Shown one piece after another: positions 35,177-44,058 of a stretch of DNA of 44,269 nucleotides (positions within the stretch are counted from its first letter, which is position 1; every line of letters begins with the position of its first letter). Under the pieces are notes generated by a model. The model made no database searches. It had not been told where the DNA came from and worked only from the letters and a program-made list of their open reading frames with translations. Source of the DNA: Brassicibacter mesophilus (GTDB taxonomy: Bacteria; Bacillota; Clostridia; Tissierellales; Proteiniboraceae); NCBI RefSeq assembly GCF_050433385.1, contig NZ_JBNPXI010000031.1:1-44269 (forward strand), read 5' to 3'. Position numbers and translations under genes: made by a program.

Positions 35177-37159
35177 TTAATAATTTGTTAGATATTTTAT
35201 GTCCGAATATTTTTTTGCATTAGCGATTTTATTTATATTCTCGTTATTTTCTAAAATTTTCACTAAATTACTCAATATTTCGAAATGATTGCCAGATCGA
35301 TTTGTACCAAATACGATAATCATTTTTACTAGTTCTTTACTTTCATCTCCAAATTTTATGTGATTTTTTAAAGTTAATAAGCTAATACAATCCTTTATAA
35401 CTCCTTTTTTCGGTGATGCATGAGTTAAAGCTATTTCTGGAATAATAACCATATATGCACCTAATTCCTCAACTGACTTTATCATGGCCTTAACATATTC
35501 CTGTGTAATATAACCCTTTTTCACAATTGGCTTGCTTGCTATCTCCATTGCGTCTCTCCAATCATTGCAATCATAGTCTAGTGTTACTGCAAATTCTGGG
35601 ATTAGATTCCCAAGAATAATAGACTCCTTCTGTTCCTCATATATATTCTGGTTAGATAAATAGTTTAGCTGTTTCCTCATTGTATTCTTAAATATTAAGG
35701 TTTTCAGCCTATTTATATCACTGTTTTCTAATAAAGGATTCACTATAACTACCTTTGGATTTTTAATGTCTAGTTCTATTGTTGAAACAATAAAGTCTAT
35801 TCTATCCTGTTTAAGAACCTCATTAATCTCATCAATACCAACAGGTCCTACTAAACTAATCTCTGGTAACATAATATTGAGTCTAGTTTTCAAAAGATTT
35901 GATGTAGCCAAACCACTTCCACATACCACCAGTACCTTTGGCATAAATCCATTTTGCTTATTTCTCTCAAAGGCTGCCCCTATATGCATTGCAATATATG
36001 CAACCTCCTCGTCGGGAAATTCACCTTTTATCAGATTCTCATATTTACCAACAATTTTTTTAGATATTTCAAATATAAAAGGGTGCCTGTACTTAACCTT
36101 TTCAGTTAGAGGATTTACTATCCCTAGGTTGTTCTTTAATCTATAAAAGGCTATTTGTAGATGAAGATTTAATGCGCTTCTAAATTCAATATCTTCCTTT
36201 AATTTTATCCCTAAAAACCCTTCTGCTTCATTTATTATATCTTCTGTAATACTCATTATTTCAAAATCAGATTCATAGTCTCTTTTCCCATATCCTTGGG
36301 TATTTCTTATTTTTGCTCCAAGAAATATCTTAACTAAATAAATTATCTCTTCATCTCTAAAAGACACATCGTATTTTCCCTCTATCTTTTTTAATAATGA
36401 CCTTATAGAATTAAAATTTTTATTATTAATGGATTTTTCAATCACTTCCTCAGAATAAATAATATCCTTGCCAATCAGTATTCTCTTAATAGAGACTAAT
36501 ATATGAAACATAAGCTCCTTTTTTGCTTCTTCTGTATAAAAAATACTTAACTCCTTCTCATGAGAATCTATTGCATCTAAAAAATCATCAAATTTCATCT
36601 GATTAAAAATATCAATAATTACATGACTTGCTAAAAAGTGTTTTCCTAACCCATTCATTAAAAGCTTTACTAAATACTTTCTCAAGTTTTCTTCGTCACT
36701 ATTAATACTCAAACCATAGTGTGGTCTTCTCTCTAGTGTAATGCCATTAATTCTCAAAATATTTTCTATACAGTCTATGTCACTCATCACAGTATTTTTG
36801 CTAACATAAATCTTATCAGCAAGTTGTTGGAGAGTAGTATTGTCTTCTGCCAATAGAAGATAAATCATAATAAAGAATCTTCTCTCCTCTATTGATAGAA
36901 TTTTTCTCTCAAAACAGGATAAAAGCTTTATTATGTCATTCTTTTTTGATTCAATACCCGAAATTTTAATTCCCTTGTTTGGCTTCCTAACAAGAAGTAT
37001 ATTCTGCTCTTTTAGCCAGTCCTCAATATAATCTAAGTCATACCTAATGGTTCTATTACTTACTTTAAACTTTGAGGCAATTTCATTTACTGTACAAAAT
37101 CTTATCTCCTTAGTAAGGTATAAAACTATATTTCTTTGTCTTTTTGTTAATAAGGTCAT
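35177..37159 (-). CDS. PRD-containing PTS transcription regulator
   Basis: About 660 residues from the ATG at 37159 (GGAG before it). Order: HTH (FKVSNRTIRYDLDYIEDWL), Mga-type HTH (LADKIYVSKNTVMSDIDCIE), two PRD domains, an EIIB-like domain (VLVVCGSGLATSNLLKT) and an EIIA-like domain with histidine in IALTHASPKKG. Phosphorylation of the PRD and EII domains by PTS proteins should set its activity. It is the first gene of the operon it probably controls, and it is a DNA-binding activator of the MtlR/LicR type rather than an RNA antiterminator. Confidence 0.9.
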   Translation of the reverse strand: MTLLTKRQRNIVLYLTKEIRFCTVNEIASKFKVSNRTIRYDLDYIEDWLKEQNILLVRKPNKGIKISGIESKKNDIIKLLSCFERKILSIEERRFFIMIYLLLAEDNTTLQQLADKIYVSKNTVMSDIDCIENILRINGITLERRPHYGLSINSDEENLRKYLVKLLMNGLGKHFLASHVIIDIFNQMKFDDFLDAIDSHEKELSIFYTEEAKKELMFHILVSIKRILIGKDIIYSEEVIEKSINNKNFNSIRSLLKKIEGKYDVSFRDEEIIYLVKIFLGAKIRNTQGYGKRDYESDFEIMSITEDIINEAEGFLGIKLKEDIEFRSALNLHLQIAFYRLKNNLGIVNPLTEKVKYRHPFIFEISKKIVGKYENLIKGEFPDEEVAYIAMHIGAAFERNKQNGFMPKVLVVCGSGLATSNLLKTRLNIMLPEISLVGPVGIDEINEVLKQDRIDFIVSTIELDIKNPKVVIVNPLLENSDINRLKTLIFKNTMRKQLNYLSNQNIYEEQKESIILGNLIPEFAVTLDYDCNDWRDAMEIASKPIVKKGYITQEYVKAMIKSVEELGAYMVIIPEIALTHASPKKGVIKDCISLLTLKNHIKFGDESKELVKMIIVFGTNRSGNHFEILSNLVKILENNENINKIANAKKYSDIKYLTNY

Positions 37160-37248
37160 AAACCATTCTCCTCTATAATATAAAGCTATGGGAATTAAGT
37201 TAATTATTAAAAACTCACTCTTCAATAGTTATTATATATTAGTATATA

Positions 37249-37434
37249 TTATTGGAAAATTCCAAATGTTTTCAGTCTAATGAGGTAATCATTGCAATAA
37301 TAAAAATCAGCCATAACATAGCTGATCTTATTAATTTCTTTTTCCATAACATTCTCAAGATTTTTAGCTGATATAAAAATAGATTTTGAAATCATTTGAT
37401 GAGATATAGTCCATAGATCATAACTCATCATCAT
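37249..37434 (-). CDS. Possible small protein after prsW
   Basis: 61 residues starting MMMSYDLWTISHQM and ending LIRLKTFGIFQ. GAGG lies six bases before the ATG at 37434, and the start overlaps the prsW end, which suggests coupling. No family is recognised and the composition is not distinctive. It may be a chance frame; the region down to 37160 holds nothing else clear. Confidence 0.3.
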   Translation of the reverse strand: MMMSYDLWTISHQMISKSIFISAKNLENVMEKEINKISYVMADFYYCNDYLIRLKTFGIFQ

Positions 37435-38137
37435 ACTTATCCTCATCAATAATATCAAATTTCATCTTTGACTCATGGATGTACTTGTTTAGTTTTCTTT
37501 GATTTGTTATCCAAAGATATATTACATAAGGGATAAAAACAACTCCAAATGCAGGTATTCTTGCCATAAGCATAAAATCAAATATACCATGTAATATGAG
37601 AGGCATATATAAAGATTTCTTTAAGTATAGAGCTTCATCTGCGTCATTTTTTGCAAACTTTGCTAGAGACAGGTAATATCCCATAGTAACTGCAAAAATA
37701 CTATGCGCAGGTACAGATAAAATCCCTCTATAAAGTCCTACATATGAATTGAAGCTAAATCTGAATACAACATAGATTATATTTTCAACAGTTGCAAATC
37801 CTAATGCAGAAAATATGCAATACACTACTCCATCAAGCTTTTCATTAAAGTGTCTATTATGGTATATAAGCCTCTTTACTACCTCTCTTTTAAAAAATTC
37901 TTCTGTAAATCCAGCTATAATAAATGAAGTAAAAGCAATACCAAGTATCCCTGGGAAGATATTTATCCCATTTAGAATTCTCTCAACTACAATAGTTGGT
38001 ATAACTGATAAAGCACCCAGAGCAAATGTTTTAAATAATAGCGAAATAGGCTCCCTATCATATCTATCGCTTAGATAAACAGCATAGGCTATTGAAATGG
38101 CAGGTGTAATTGCAATTATAAACAATCTCATGAACAT
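37418..38137 (-). CDS. prsW: PrsW-family intramembrane protease
   Basis: About 239 residues from the ATG at 38137 with AGGAGGG nine bases before it; the longer frame runs into the palindrome upstream and is rejected. About seven hydrophobic segments. Conserved PrsW features: the YDREPISLL segment, AGFTEEFFKREVVKR (the EE pair), and H-x-x-F (APAHSIFAVTMGYYL; LILHGIFDFML). In Bacillus, PrsW cuts the anti-sigma factor RsiW; no such gene is nearby. Confidence 0.88.
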   Translation of the reverse strand: MFMRLFIIAITPAISIAYAVYLSDRYDREPISLLFKTFALGALSVIPTIVVERILNGINIFPGILGIAFTSFIIAGFTEEFFKREVVKRLIYHNRHFNEKLDGVVYCIFSALGFATVENIIYVVFRFSFNSYVGLYRGILSVPAHSIFAVTMGYYLSLAKFAKNDADEALYLKKSLYMPLILHGIFDFMLMARIPAFGVVFIPYVIYLWITNQRKLNKYIHESKMKFDIIDEDKYDDEL

Positions 38138-38170
38138 ATCATTTTCCCTCCTATCATTATGGTAAAAGTG

Positions 38171-38227
38171 GCAAAAGGGGACGGTTCTTGCTTGCCTAAA
38201 AGGCAAGCAAGAACCGTCCCCTTTTGC
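38171..38227. repeat. Perfect palindrome, 27-bp arms (REP-like)
   Basis: Left arm 38171-38197 and right arm 38201-38227 are exact reverse complements around loop AAA. The arm contains AAAAGGGGACGGTTCTTGC. GGGGACGGTTC is a motif often seen in dispersed REP-type repeats of Clostridia and Desulfotomaculum-like genomes. It lies between prsW and a small gene and may also end transcription. Confidence 0.85.
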
Positions 38228-38241
38228 TCTTTTAGAGCAAT

Positions 38242-38475
38242 TTACTTATGTTGATTTAATAAAGAGGTTAACTGATTTGAGACTTCAGAAACTTCCCAAA
38301 TCTTTTCCTTAAGATTTGAGATTTTCTTTGAAATCTCTGCATCTTTAACAGTTCCATTGTTATTTGAGACAAGTAATAAGTCAATACTTGTAATATGTTC
38401 AAGATTGTTTTGATTGTTTCGTTCAATGTTTGATAATTCATTAATAAGGTTTTGCATAGTTCTAGTATCTTCCAT
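38242..38475 (-). CDS. Small coiled-coil protein of unknown function
   Basis: About 77 residues, polar and helical, with heptad-like patterns (LINELSNIERNNQNNLEHI; ISKKISNLKEKIWEVSEVSN). The ATG at 38475 is preceded by GGAAGG at a proper distance; an ATG at 38484 is too close to it. No membrane segment, cysteine or known motif. Isolated between prsW and HPr on the same strand. Confidence 0.6.
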   Translation of the reverse strand: MEDTRTMQNLINELSNIERNNQNNLEHITSIDLLLVSNNNGTVKDAEISKKISNLKEKIWEVSEVSNQLTSLLNQHK

Positions 38476-38598
38476 ATTATTCATCCTTCCATTTGAATTC
38501 TATTTTTATTATGTTCTATTTTTAGTATTAATATGCTTACAAATCGATAGCATATTAGTTGGAAGGATGAATTTTATTGAACCATTGTTTCTATATCA

Positions 38599-38865
38599 TT
38601 ATTGCATTTCTGGATCATTTTCTAGAACGCTAATTAAAGCTGCAATAGCTTCTTCTTCATCTTCACCTCTTGCAATAATAGTAATTTTATCACCTTTTTC
38701 AGCACCTAAGCCTATTATTCCCAAGATACTTTTAGCTTCATATTCGTTTCCTTCTTTTACAACTCTTATATCTGAAATATATTTTGATGCTTCTTTCACA
38801 AACAAACTTGCTGATCTAGCATGCAAATCCGTTTCATGCTTAAGTATAATATCTACCTTTTTCAC
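38599..38865 (-). CDS. ptsH: HPr-family phosphocarrier
   Basis: 88 residues, normal HPr length. The phospho-histidine lies in DLHARSASLFV, and the regulatory-serine region is EAKSILGIIGLGAEKGD, the site used by HPr kinase in Firmicutes. The usual P after HAR is replaced by S, so a Crh-like or specialised paralogue is possible. It could feed the PTS operon 3.7 kb away. Preceded by GGAGGG. Confidence 0.92.
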   Translation of the reverse strand: MKKVDIILKHETDLHARSASLFVKEASKYISDIRVVKEGNEYEAKSILGIIGLGAEKGDKITIIARGEDEEEAIAALISVLENDPEMQ

Positions 38866-39113
38866 TTTTTTCCCTCCTCTGTTACCATGTCATGAAAACA
38901 TTTTCCTATCAAACCCCAAAGCCATTATCAATTTATTGTTAAAAATTAGCTCATTTCCCAATATAAGCTAATTTCTGTTTAAAAACTCGTATTTGACTTA
39001 GTGCCTTTTCAAAAGTTGTCCAAATAATAATATATATAATAGCATATTTCTGATATATTTCAATACCTTAAAAGCATTTATAAAAATTAATAATAATTAA
39101 TAATGATAATATC

Positions 39114-39147
39114 AAAAAAACAAATAGACTAGAAGTACTCTAGCCTA
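39114..39147 (-). terminator. Terminator after the DUF5317 gene
   Basis: 9-bp stem TAGGCTAGA / TCTAGTCTA with loop GTACT, then TTTG and T7 on the minus strand. The rest of the gap to HPr (38866-39113) is AT-rich with nothing else clear. Confidence 0.8.
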
Positions 39148-39756
39148 TATTTTACTTTTATATTCAAATGAAATAAACTTGCTGTCTCGCTTAAACATAT
39201 TCTTATTAATCATAGCTTTTTGTAAGAACAAAAATATACCTACAGCTAAAAATATGTCTCCTATACTTAACATCTTAGGTAATGGATAAGGTTTAGGAAT
39301 CTTTATGATATCTCCTAAAATAGGTAGTTTAGTTGCACCATCTATAATGGTATGTGTAATAACCTTTCCATCTACAAGTAGCTTTAGATATTCATGTAAC
39401 CCAGCTGCTTTCAAGCCTTCTGCTGATACTGGCATTTTCCCGCCATTTATAATTATAACAATAAAATTTAGTATCGTTCCTATGAATATCAATATCATAG
39501 ATTTATATCTAAAATTAAGTATAAGTGCAGTTAATATAAGAATATACGAAGCACTATGTATAAAAATAAAATATTTTCCTATGAAGTCTGACATATATGG
39601 TATGTTTTTTGAAGATAAGTATACGGATGCAAATTCTAAAATAAAACCTATGATAAATAAATACCATGCTTTTAAATCAATCTGCCCTATATTTCTTATT
39701 TTTCCTCCTCTAACCTTCCCTACTGCTAACGATGTAACTGTAGTTTCAATTAACAT
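39145..39756 (-). CDS. DUF5317-type membrane protein
   Basis: 203 residues with about five hydrophobic segments (KAWYLFIIGFILEFASVYL; YILILTALILNFRY; ILIFIGTILNFIVIIINGG; IGDIFLAVGIFLFL). The GGKMPVS turn and TKLPILGDIIKIPKPYPLP loop are conserved in this family. Function unknown. The ATG overlaps the end of the HD-GYP gene by 11 bases, so the two products are made together, possibly as a membrane signalling pair. Confidence 0.75.
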   Translation of the reverse strand: MLIETTVTSLAVGKVRGGKIRNIGQIDLKAWYLFIIGFILEFASVYLSSKNIPYMSDFIGKYFIFIHSASYILILTALILNFRYKSMILIFIGTILNFIVIIINGGKMPVSAEGLKAAGLHEYLKLLVDGKVITHTIIDGATKLPILGDIIKIPKPYPLPKMLSIGDIFLAVGIFLFLQKAMINKNMFKRDSKFISFEYKSKI

Positions 39757-41032
39757 GAGCTAATATCTCCTTTTTTATGTCTTTCCTAACCAGATCAACA
39801 AAAGTATTTGCCAGTTTAGGATGAAACTGAGTTCCAGAATTACTTTCTATCTCAAATAAAGCCTCTTCAGTAGAAAGTGCTTTTCTATATGGTCTATCAG
39901 ATGTCATAGCATCAAAAACATCTGCTATAGAAAGAATAGCTGCCTCGAGTGGGATATTCTCACCATCTATCCCTTCTGGATACCCCTTACCATCATATCT
40001 TTCATGATGATATTTTATTATTTTTGTTACGTCTTTAAGAAAATCTATATCATCAACTATTTGAGCACCTATTAAAGGATGCTCTTTAATTTTATCATAT
40101 TCTTCTTCAGTCAACCTGCCAGGTTTATTAAGTATTGAATCATTTATGCCAATTTTCCCTATATCATGTAGTATTGCTGCAGTTCTTATCTTTTCTATCC
40201 TATTATCAGGAAGCTTTAATTCCTGTGCTAGTCTAATAGCATACTCTCCAACTCTAGAAGCATGTCCACTTGTATAAGGGTCCTTAGCTTCCACCGCCTT
40301 AGTAAGTGCGGTAATTGTCTCCATATACACCTTTCTCATATCTATATATAGTTTAAATGAATATCTTGCTAGTAATAGTGGCCCGAAAAATAGGAGTACA
40401 CCAAAAACTCCGTATGACTTATATGCAAGAGCAATGATTATTCCTAATAAAGCAACAGAAACTACACTGGGTATCATTCCTTTAATATTGTTAGTCCATA
40501 CTTTAACAAAGCATTGATTAGTCAACAATGACATCAATTCACTTAATAACAATGTATTTATTATAAGATATGTAAGTATTAAAACAATAACAGAAAGAGG
40601 GTCTAATATCAAATTATCTCTTCCTATAGTTCCTCCTGCAACCATATACATAATTCCAGATAGACCTGCTGCTAAAGTATATTGTGATGTGTTAAAAAGG
40701 GTTTTATAAATCGGTCTATTAAATACATGTTCTGTGCCTCTTTTAGGGTCTCTAACAAATCTAAATAATACACCTATACCATTAACAATATATGCAGTTA
40801 GAGGACCACCAATAACAATAGAAGATAAACTAATTGCAAACCCAACTGAAACAGCACCGCCATTTGGCAATGGAATGAGTAGTGACTCTACTACGATAGA
40901 CAATACTGAAAAAAGAACTAACACTTTTATATCCATAATATGATATTTGCTAAATAATAAAAGTCCAAGAATCGCAGACATAATAACAAGTAATATAACG
41001 TATATCTTTAGTTTTTTAGGAAATTGCTGCAT
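39746..41032 (-). CDS. Membrane HD-GYP domain protein
   Basis: 428 residues. The first ~210 hold six or so hydrophobic segments forming a probable sensor. The rest is an HD-GYP domain: HASRVGEYAIRLA, LHDIGKIGI, HPLIGAQIV and HHERYDGKGYPEG, with metal ligands and the GYP motif intact. Such domains degrade c-di-GMP or related nucleotides. Start ATG at 41032 has AAGGGGGAAAAAGG before it. It follows a 25-residue peptide gene and is coupled to the DUF5317 gene. Confidence 0.92.
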   Translation of the reverse strand: MQQFPKKLKIYVILLVIMSAILGLLLFSKYHIMDIKVLVLFSVLSIVVESLLIPLPNGGAVSVGFAISLSSIVIGGPLTAYIVNGIGVLFRFVRDPKRGTEHVFNRPIYKTLFNTSQYTLAAGLSGIMYMVAGGTIGRDNLILDPLSVIVLILTYLIINTLLLSELMSLLTNQCFVKVWTNNIKGMIPSVVSVALLGIIIALAYKSYGVFGVLLFFGPLLLARYSFKLYIDMRKVYMETITALTKAVEAKDPYTSGHASRVGEYAIRLAQELKLPDNRIEKIRTAAILHDIGKIGINDSILNKPGRLTEEEYDKIKEHPLIGAQIVDDIDFLKDVTKIIKYHHERYDGKGYPEGIDGENIPLEAAILSIADVFDAMTSDRPYRKALSTEEALFEIESNSGTQFHPKLANTFVDLVRKDIKKEILAHVN

Positions 41033-41073
41033 CCTTTTTCCCCCTTAACATAAATAGACCGGCTGTACTTATT

Positions 41074-41151
41074 TTAGTACCATGAGAAATTTGCACCACT
41101 TGCTAATATTAAAGCTAGAATGCTCATTAATACTACTAATGCCTTTTTCAT
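41074..41151 (-). CDS. 25-residue secreted-peptide-like gene
   Basis: The ATG at 41151 has AAGGGGGC nine bases before it. The product starts MKKALVVLMSILALILA (lysines then a hydrophobic stretch, signal-peptide-like) and ends SGANFSWY. Too short for an enzyme; a pheromone, a toxin-like peptide or a leader peptide is possible. It lies 41 bp before the HD-GYP gene on the same strand, and its ribosome site sits in a strong predicted hairpin. No known family is claimed. Confidence 0.6.
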   Translation of the reverse strand: MKKALVVLMSILALILASGANFSWY

Positions 41152-41260
41152 TGAATATAGCCCCCTTTTAGTATTCTCTGCTGTTTCGCTATAGACAGCA
41201 GGCTATATTCGCTTCGCTAGATTGAAAATTTGTTCTTATTACAAATAGTTTAGCCGGTCT
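41152..41260 (-). promoter_or_regulatory. Structured RNA leader of the peptide and HD-GYP genes
   Basis: On the minus strand GAATATAGCC pairs perfectly with GGCTATATTC, which directly follows the peptide gene's ribosome site; inside it CTGCTGT pairs with ACAGCAG. Upstream, ATTTGT / ACAAAT plus TTTT looks like a terminator for the preceding gene. AGACCGGCT at 41252-41260 is the exact complement of AGCCGGTCT at 41055-41063, beyond the peptide gene. It does not match the c-di-GMP riboswitch consensus sequences I know. Confidence 0.6.
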
Positions 41261-41888
41261 AATTATCACTGTGATATTTTACTACTCTTCTATTAATTGC
41301 GTCTAGGGTAGACTTCACTACAGCATCTTTTTTATCTCTATTTACAAAGGAACAACCAGCAAAAATCTGCTCACCATATTCAGCAATAAACGTGATAGCT
41401 GTAACAACAACTTCTCTGCTTGCTAGTTGAACTATCTTGATGTCTTCAAGTATAAAATTATCTTCTATCCCTAAAAAATTCTCAACTGCCCTCAGAGTTG
41501 CATTAGCTAGCATACGCTGAGAGTTGTATGTTGAATTTGCTCCTGAACACTCACCTTCAAAAATCTCTTCTTCTTTTTCTAGTAATACTTTTACATTAGC
41601 TTTTGTCCCTGAAGTAGAGTATTCTATACTTTTTACTTTTAATCTAAAATCCTTTTCATTAATTGCTTTGTCGTTTATTTGAGCTATACTAATCTTTTTA
41701 TGGTCTATATCTATATCAAACATAGAAATAAGACCTGACTGTATGTCTCTAGACAACTGCTTTGGACTTCTTCCAACATCTGAAAGTATGTGTATTTCTT
41801 CAATATTTTCGTTTTCGTCTACAACTACTTTACATGAAATAATGGATTTTATTTGTTTTATAAACTGCTCTATATCTTTAATATTCAT
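41259..41888 (-). CDS. Conserved-looking protein of unknown function
   Basis: About 209 residues from the ATG at 41888 (MNIKDIEQFIKQIK); a GTG at 41900 is an alternative. The first ~75 residues look like an alpha/beta domain (VVVDENENIEEIHILSD), and the rest consists of strand-helix repeats (VKVLLEKEEEIFEGECSGAN, MLANATLRAVENFLG) that loosely recall the regulatory domain of 2-isopropylmalate synthase. No catalytic motif or membrane segment. Upstream of the peptide/HD-GYP cluster on the same strand, but separated by a terminator-like hairpin. Confidence 0.65.
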   Translation of the reverse strand: MNIKDIEQFIKQIKSIISCKVVVDENENIEEIHILSDVGRSPKQLSRDIQSGLISMFDIDIDHKKISIAQINDKAINEKDFRLKVKSIEYSTSGTKANVKVLLEKEEEIFEGECSGANSTYNSQRMLANATLRAVENFLGIEDNFILEDIKIVQLASREVVVTAITFIAEYGEQIFAGCSFVNRDKKDAVVKSTLDAINRRVVKYHSDN

Positions 41889-41982
41889 ACCATCACCCAC
41901 ACCCCGAAGTTTTATATGATATGTATTCTACTAATTGTTAAAATTTCCTCTAATTTTTTACCAAAATTTTTAAACACAATTT

Positions 41983-43893
41983 TTAAGAGCTCATTTCAAT
42001 CCATTTTTCCATCAGTTCATCTAGTTTGTTTTGTAATTCCTCTTTCTCAGAAAATAATTCCTTAAGCTTTTCATAGTCACTGGCCATAACCTCCATTTCC
42101 TGATTTTTTTGCTTTATCTGAGTTTCAATATCCTCAATCTGATCTTCAAGCTCTAGTATACTCTTTTCTTTCCACTTATTAGTTGTCTTATTACTTTTTT
42201 GTGTCTCTTGTCTTGGCTTTATTTCATGTATTTTAGTTTCAGCCTTCTTAGACATAGCTTCCATTTTAATTTTTTCTTCTAGCTTTTTCTCTCTATAATA
42301 GTCATATCCACCAAGATATTCTTTTAATTTTTTATTGTTGATTTCTACTAATCTTTGAGCAATCTTATTTATAAAGTACCTATCATGTGATACGAATACA
42401 ATACTTCCATTAAACTGTTCTAATGCTTCTTCAAGCATCTCTCTTGATTCAATATCTAAATGATTAGTAGGTTCATCAAGTACTAACAGGTTTATATCTT
42501 TCTGCATTAACAAGCACAGTTTAAGCCTGCTTTTTTCTCCACCAGAAAGATTTTTAACCTTTTTAAAAACATCTTCTCCGAAAAAAAGAAATTTAGCAAG
42601 TATTCTCCTAGCATTCCCTTCTGTCATAGTAAAACTGCTTTTCAGTGTATCAAGAATACTTAAGTTTTCATCTTCAAATAATACTTGTTGTTCTAGATAT
42701 CCAACTTTTACTCTTGAACCAATCTCAACACATCCTGAATCCGGAGCATACTCGTTTAGTAGGATTTTTAGTAGAGTTGATTTTCCACTACCATTTTTCC
42801 CGACTATACATACTTTTTCAGCAAATCTAACATGAAAATCTAAGCCATCTAGAATAGCTTTATCGTCAAATAGCTTTCTGAGCCCTACGACTTTTATTAC
42901 ATCCTTTCCAGACCTTTCATTCCCTGAAAAGTTTATCTGAATCTTTGGCCTATCGGTGCTTGGCCTTGCTACTTTATCCATTCTTTCTATTCTTTTTTGC
43001 ATATTTGCAGCCTTTTTGAACATTCTAGGATCATCTGATCGAGTACCCCAATCTCTAAATCTTTTTATAGCTTCCTCCATGGCTTTAATCTTTTTTTGCT
43101 GGTCTTTATAAGCCTCAAACTGCTCAAGGATTCTTCTATCCTTTTCTTGCAAATAGTATGAATAATTACCTAGATAAAGAGATGTTTCTCCATCTTCAAT
43201 TTCAATTATTTTGTTTACTACTCTATCAAGAAAATATCTATCATGTGAAATAATCAATACTGCACCTTTATAATCTTTCAAAAATTCCTCCAGCCATTCT
43301 ATAGAATCCATATCTAAGTGGTTAGATGGTTCATCTAGCAGTAAAATATCTGGGTTCTGCAACAGCATCCTTCCTAGCATAATAGTAGTTTTTTCTCCAC
43401 CACTTAGCGTGCTAAAATATCTTTCTTTAAACTCTTCGCTGATCTTTAAACCAGTACAGATTTTTGAAAGTTTCTCATCTATTTCATATCCACCCATATG
43501 TTCAAACAAATACTGCAGCTCTCCATATCTTTTCATTGCTAGCTCTAAGTCTTCAGTATTACAAGATGACATCTCTTTTTCAAGTTCGCTCATTTTTTCT
43601 CTTATTTCAAATTGCTCTTTGAAAGCCATATTGAGAACATCTATAACTTTACAACTTTCAGGGTATTCAGGTATCTGATCTAAATATCCGATAGTAGCAT
43701 CCTTTTTAATAGACATATTTCCTTCATCATGCTTTTCTATTCCTGCTATTATTTTTAAAACTGTAGTCTTTCCTGTTCCGTTTCTTCCAATTAGTCCAAC
43801 CTTTTCTTCAGTATGAACCTCAAAGGTAATATTGTCAAAAACCTTGTTTGCACCATAATATTTGTTTACATCCTTTAATGCGATTTCAATCAT
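41983..43893 (-). CDS. ABC-F family ATPase
   Basis: About 636 residues, two ABC domains without membrane segments. Walker A motifs GRNGTGKTT and GKNGSGKST, signatures LSGGEKTT and LSGGEKSR, Walker B LLLDEPSNHLD and LVLDEPTNHLD. A linker of about 80 residues and a C-terminal coiled coil (LEDQIEDIETQIKQKNQEME) complete the fold. ABC-F proteins act on the ribosome E site; some confer antibiotic resistance, others aid translation. The start at 43893 has GGAGGG eight bases before it. The attenuator-like leader favours an antibiotic-inducible protein. Confidence 0.94.
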   Translation of the reverse strand: MIEIALKDVNKYYGANKVFDNITFEVHTEEKVGLIGRNGTGKTTVLKIIAGIEKHDEGNMSIKKDATIGYLDQIPEYPESCKVIDVLNMAFKEQFEIREKMSELEKEMSSCNTEDLELAMKRYGELQYLFEHMGGYEIDEKLSKICTGLKISEEFKERYFSTLSGGEKTTIMLGRMLLQNPDILLLDEPSNHLDMDSIEWLEEFLKDYKGAVLIISHDRYFLDRVVNKIIEIEDGETSLYLGNYSYYLQEKDRRILEQFEAYKDQQKKIKAMEEAIKRFRDWGTRSDDPRMFKKAANMQKRIERMDKVARPSTDRPKIQINFSGNERSGKDVIKVVGLRKLFDDKAILDGLDFHVRFAEKVCIVGKNGSGKSTLLKILLNEYAPDSGCVEIGSRVKVGYLEQQVLFEDENLSILDTLKSSFTMTEGNARRILAKFLFFGEDVFKKVKNLSGGEKSRLKLCLLMQKDINLLVLDEPTNHLDIESREMLEEALEQFNGSIVFVSHDRYFINKIAQRLVEINNKKLKEYLGGYDYYREKKLEEKIKMEAMSKKAETKIHEIKPRQETQKSNKTTNKWKEKSILELEDQIEDIETQIKQKNQEMEVMASDYEKLKELFSEKEELQNKLDELMEKWIEMSS

Positions 43894-43910
43894 AATCATT
43901 TCCCTCCATT

Positions 43911-44006
43911 CAAAAAATAAAGTCTAGACAAGTAAATTCTCGCCTAGGCTTCACAAATACTAATATATAGATACAAAAAAGCCTAGGCAAGCAAATCCCT
44001 ACCTAG
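43911..44006 (-). promoter_or_regulatory. Two tandem terminators with a shared antiterminator
   Basis: Terminator 1 (44006-43983): stem CTAGGTAGG / CTTGCCTAG, then GCTTTTTT. Terminator 2 (43947-43924): stem CTAGGCGAG / CTTGTCTAG, then a T-rich run. The 3' arm of the first (GCCTAGGCTT) is the exact complement of the 5' arm of the second (AAGCCTAGGC), so pairing them would break both terminators. This lies between the leader frame and the ABC-F gene. Confidence 0.75.
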
Positions 44007-44058
44007 ACACGATACATTTCAAAATTACTATATAATTTGGTAAAGTGATTTACTTACT

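Noticed and set aside
33096..37159. Ascorbate utilisation (ula) operon
   Set aside because: The IIC is UlaA-like, but no UlaD, UlaE, UlaF or UlaG gene is present and the SIS protein points elsewhere; the substrate is left open.
41152..41260. c-di-GMP riboswitch before the HD-GYP gene
   Set aside because: The conserved core sequences of the c-di-GMP riboswitch classes known to me are not present; only an unassigned structure can be supported.
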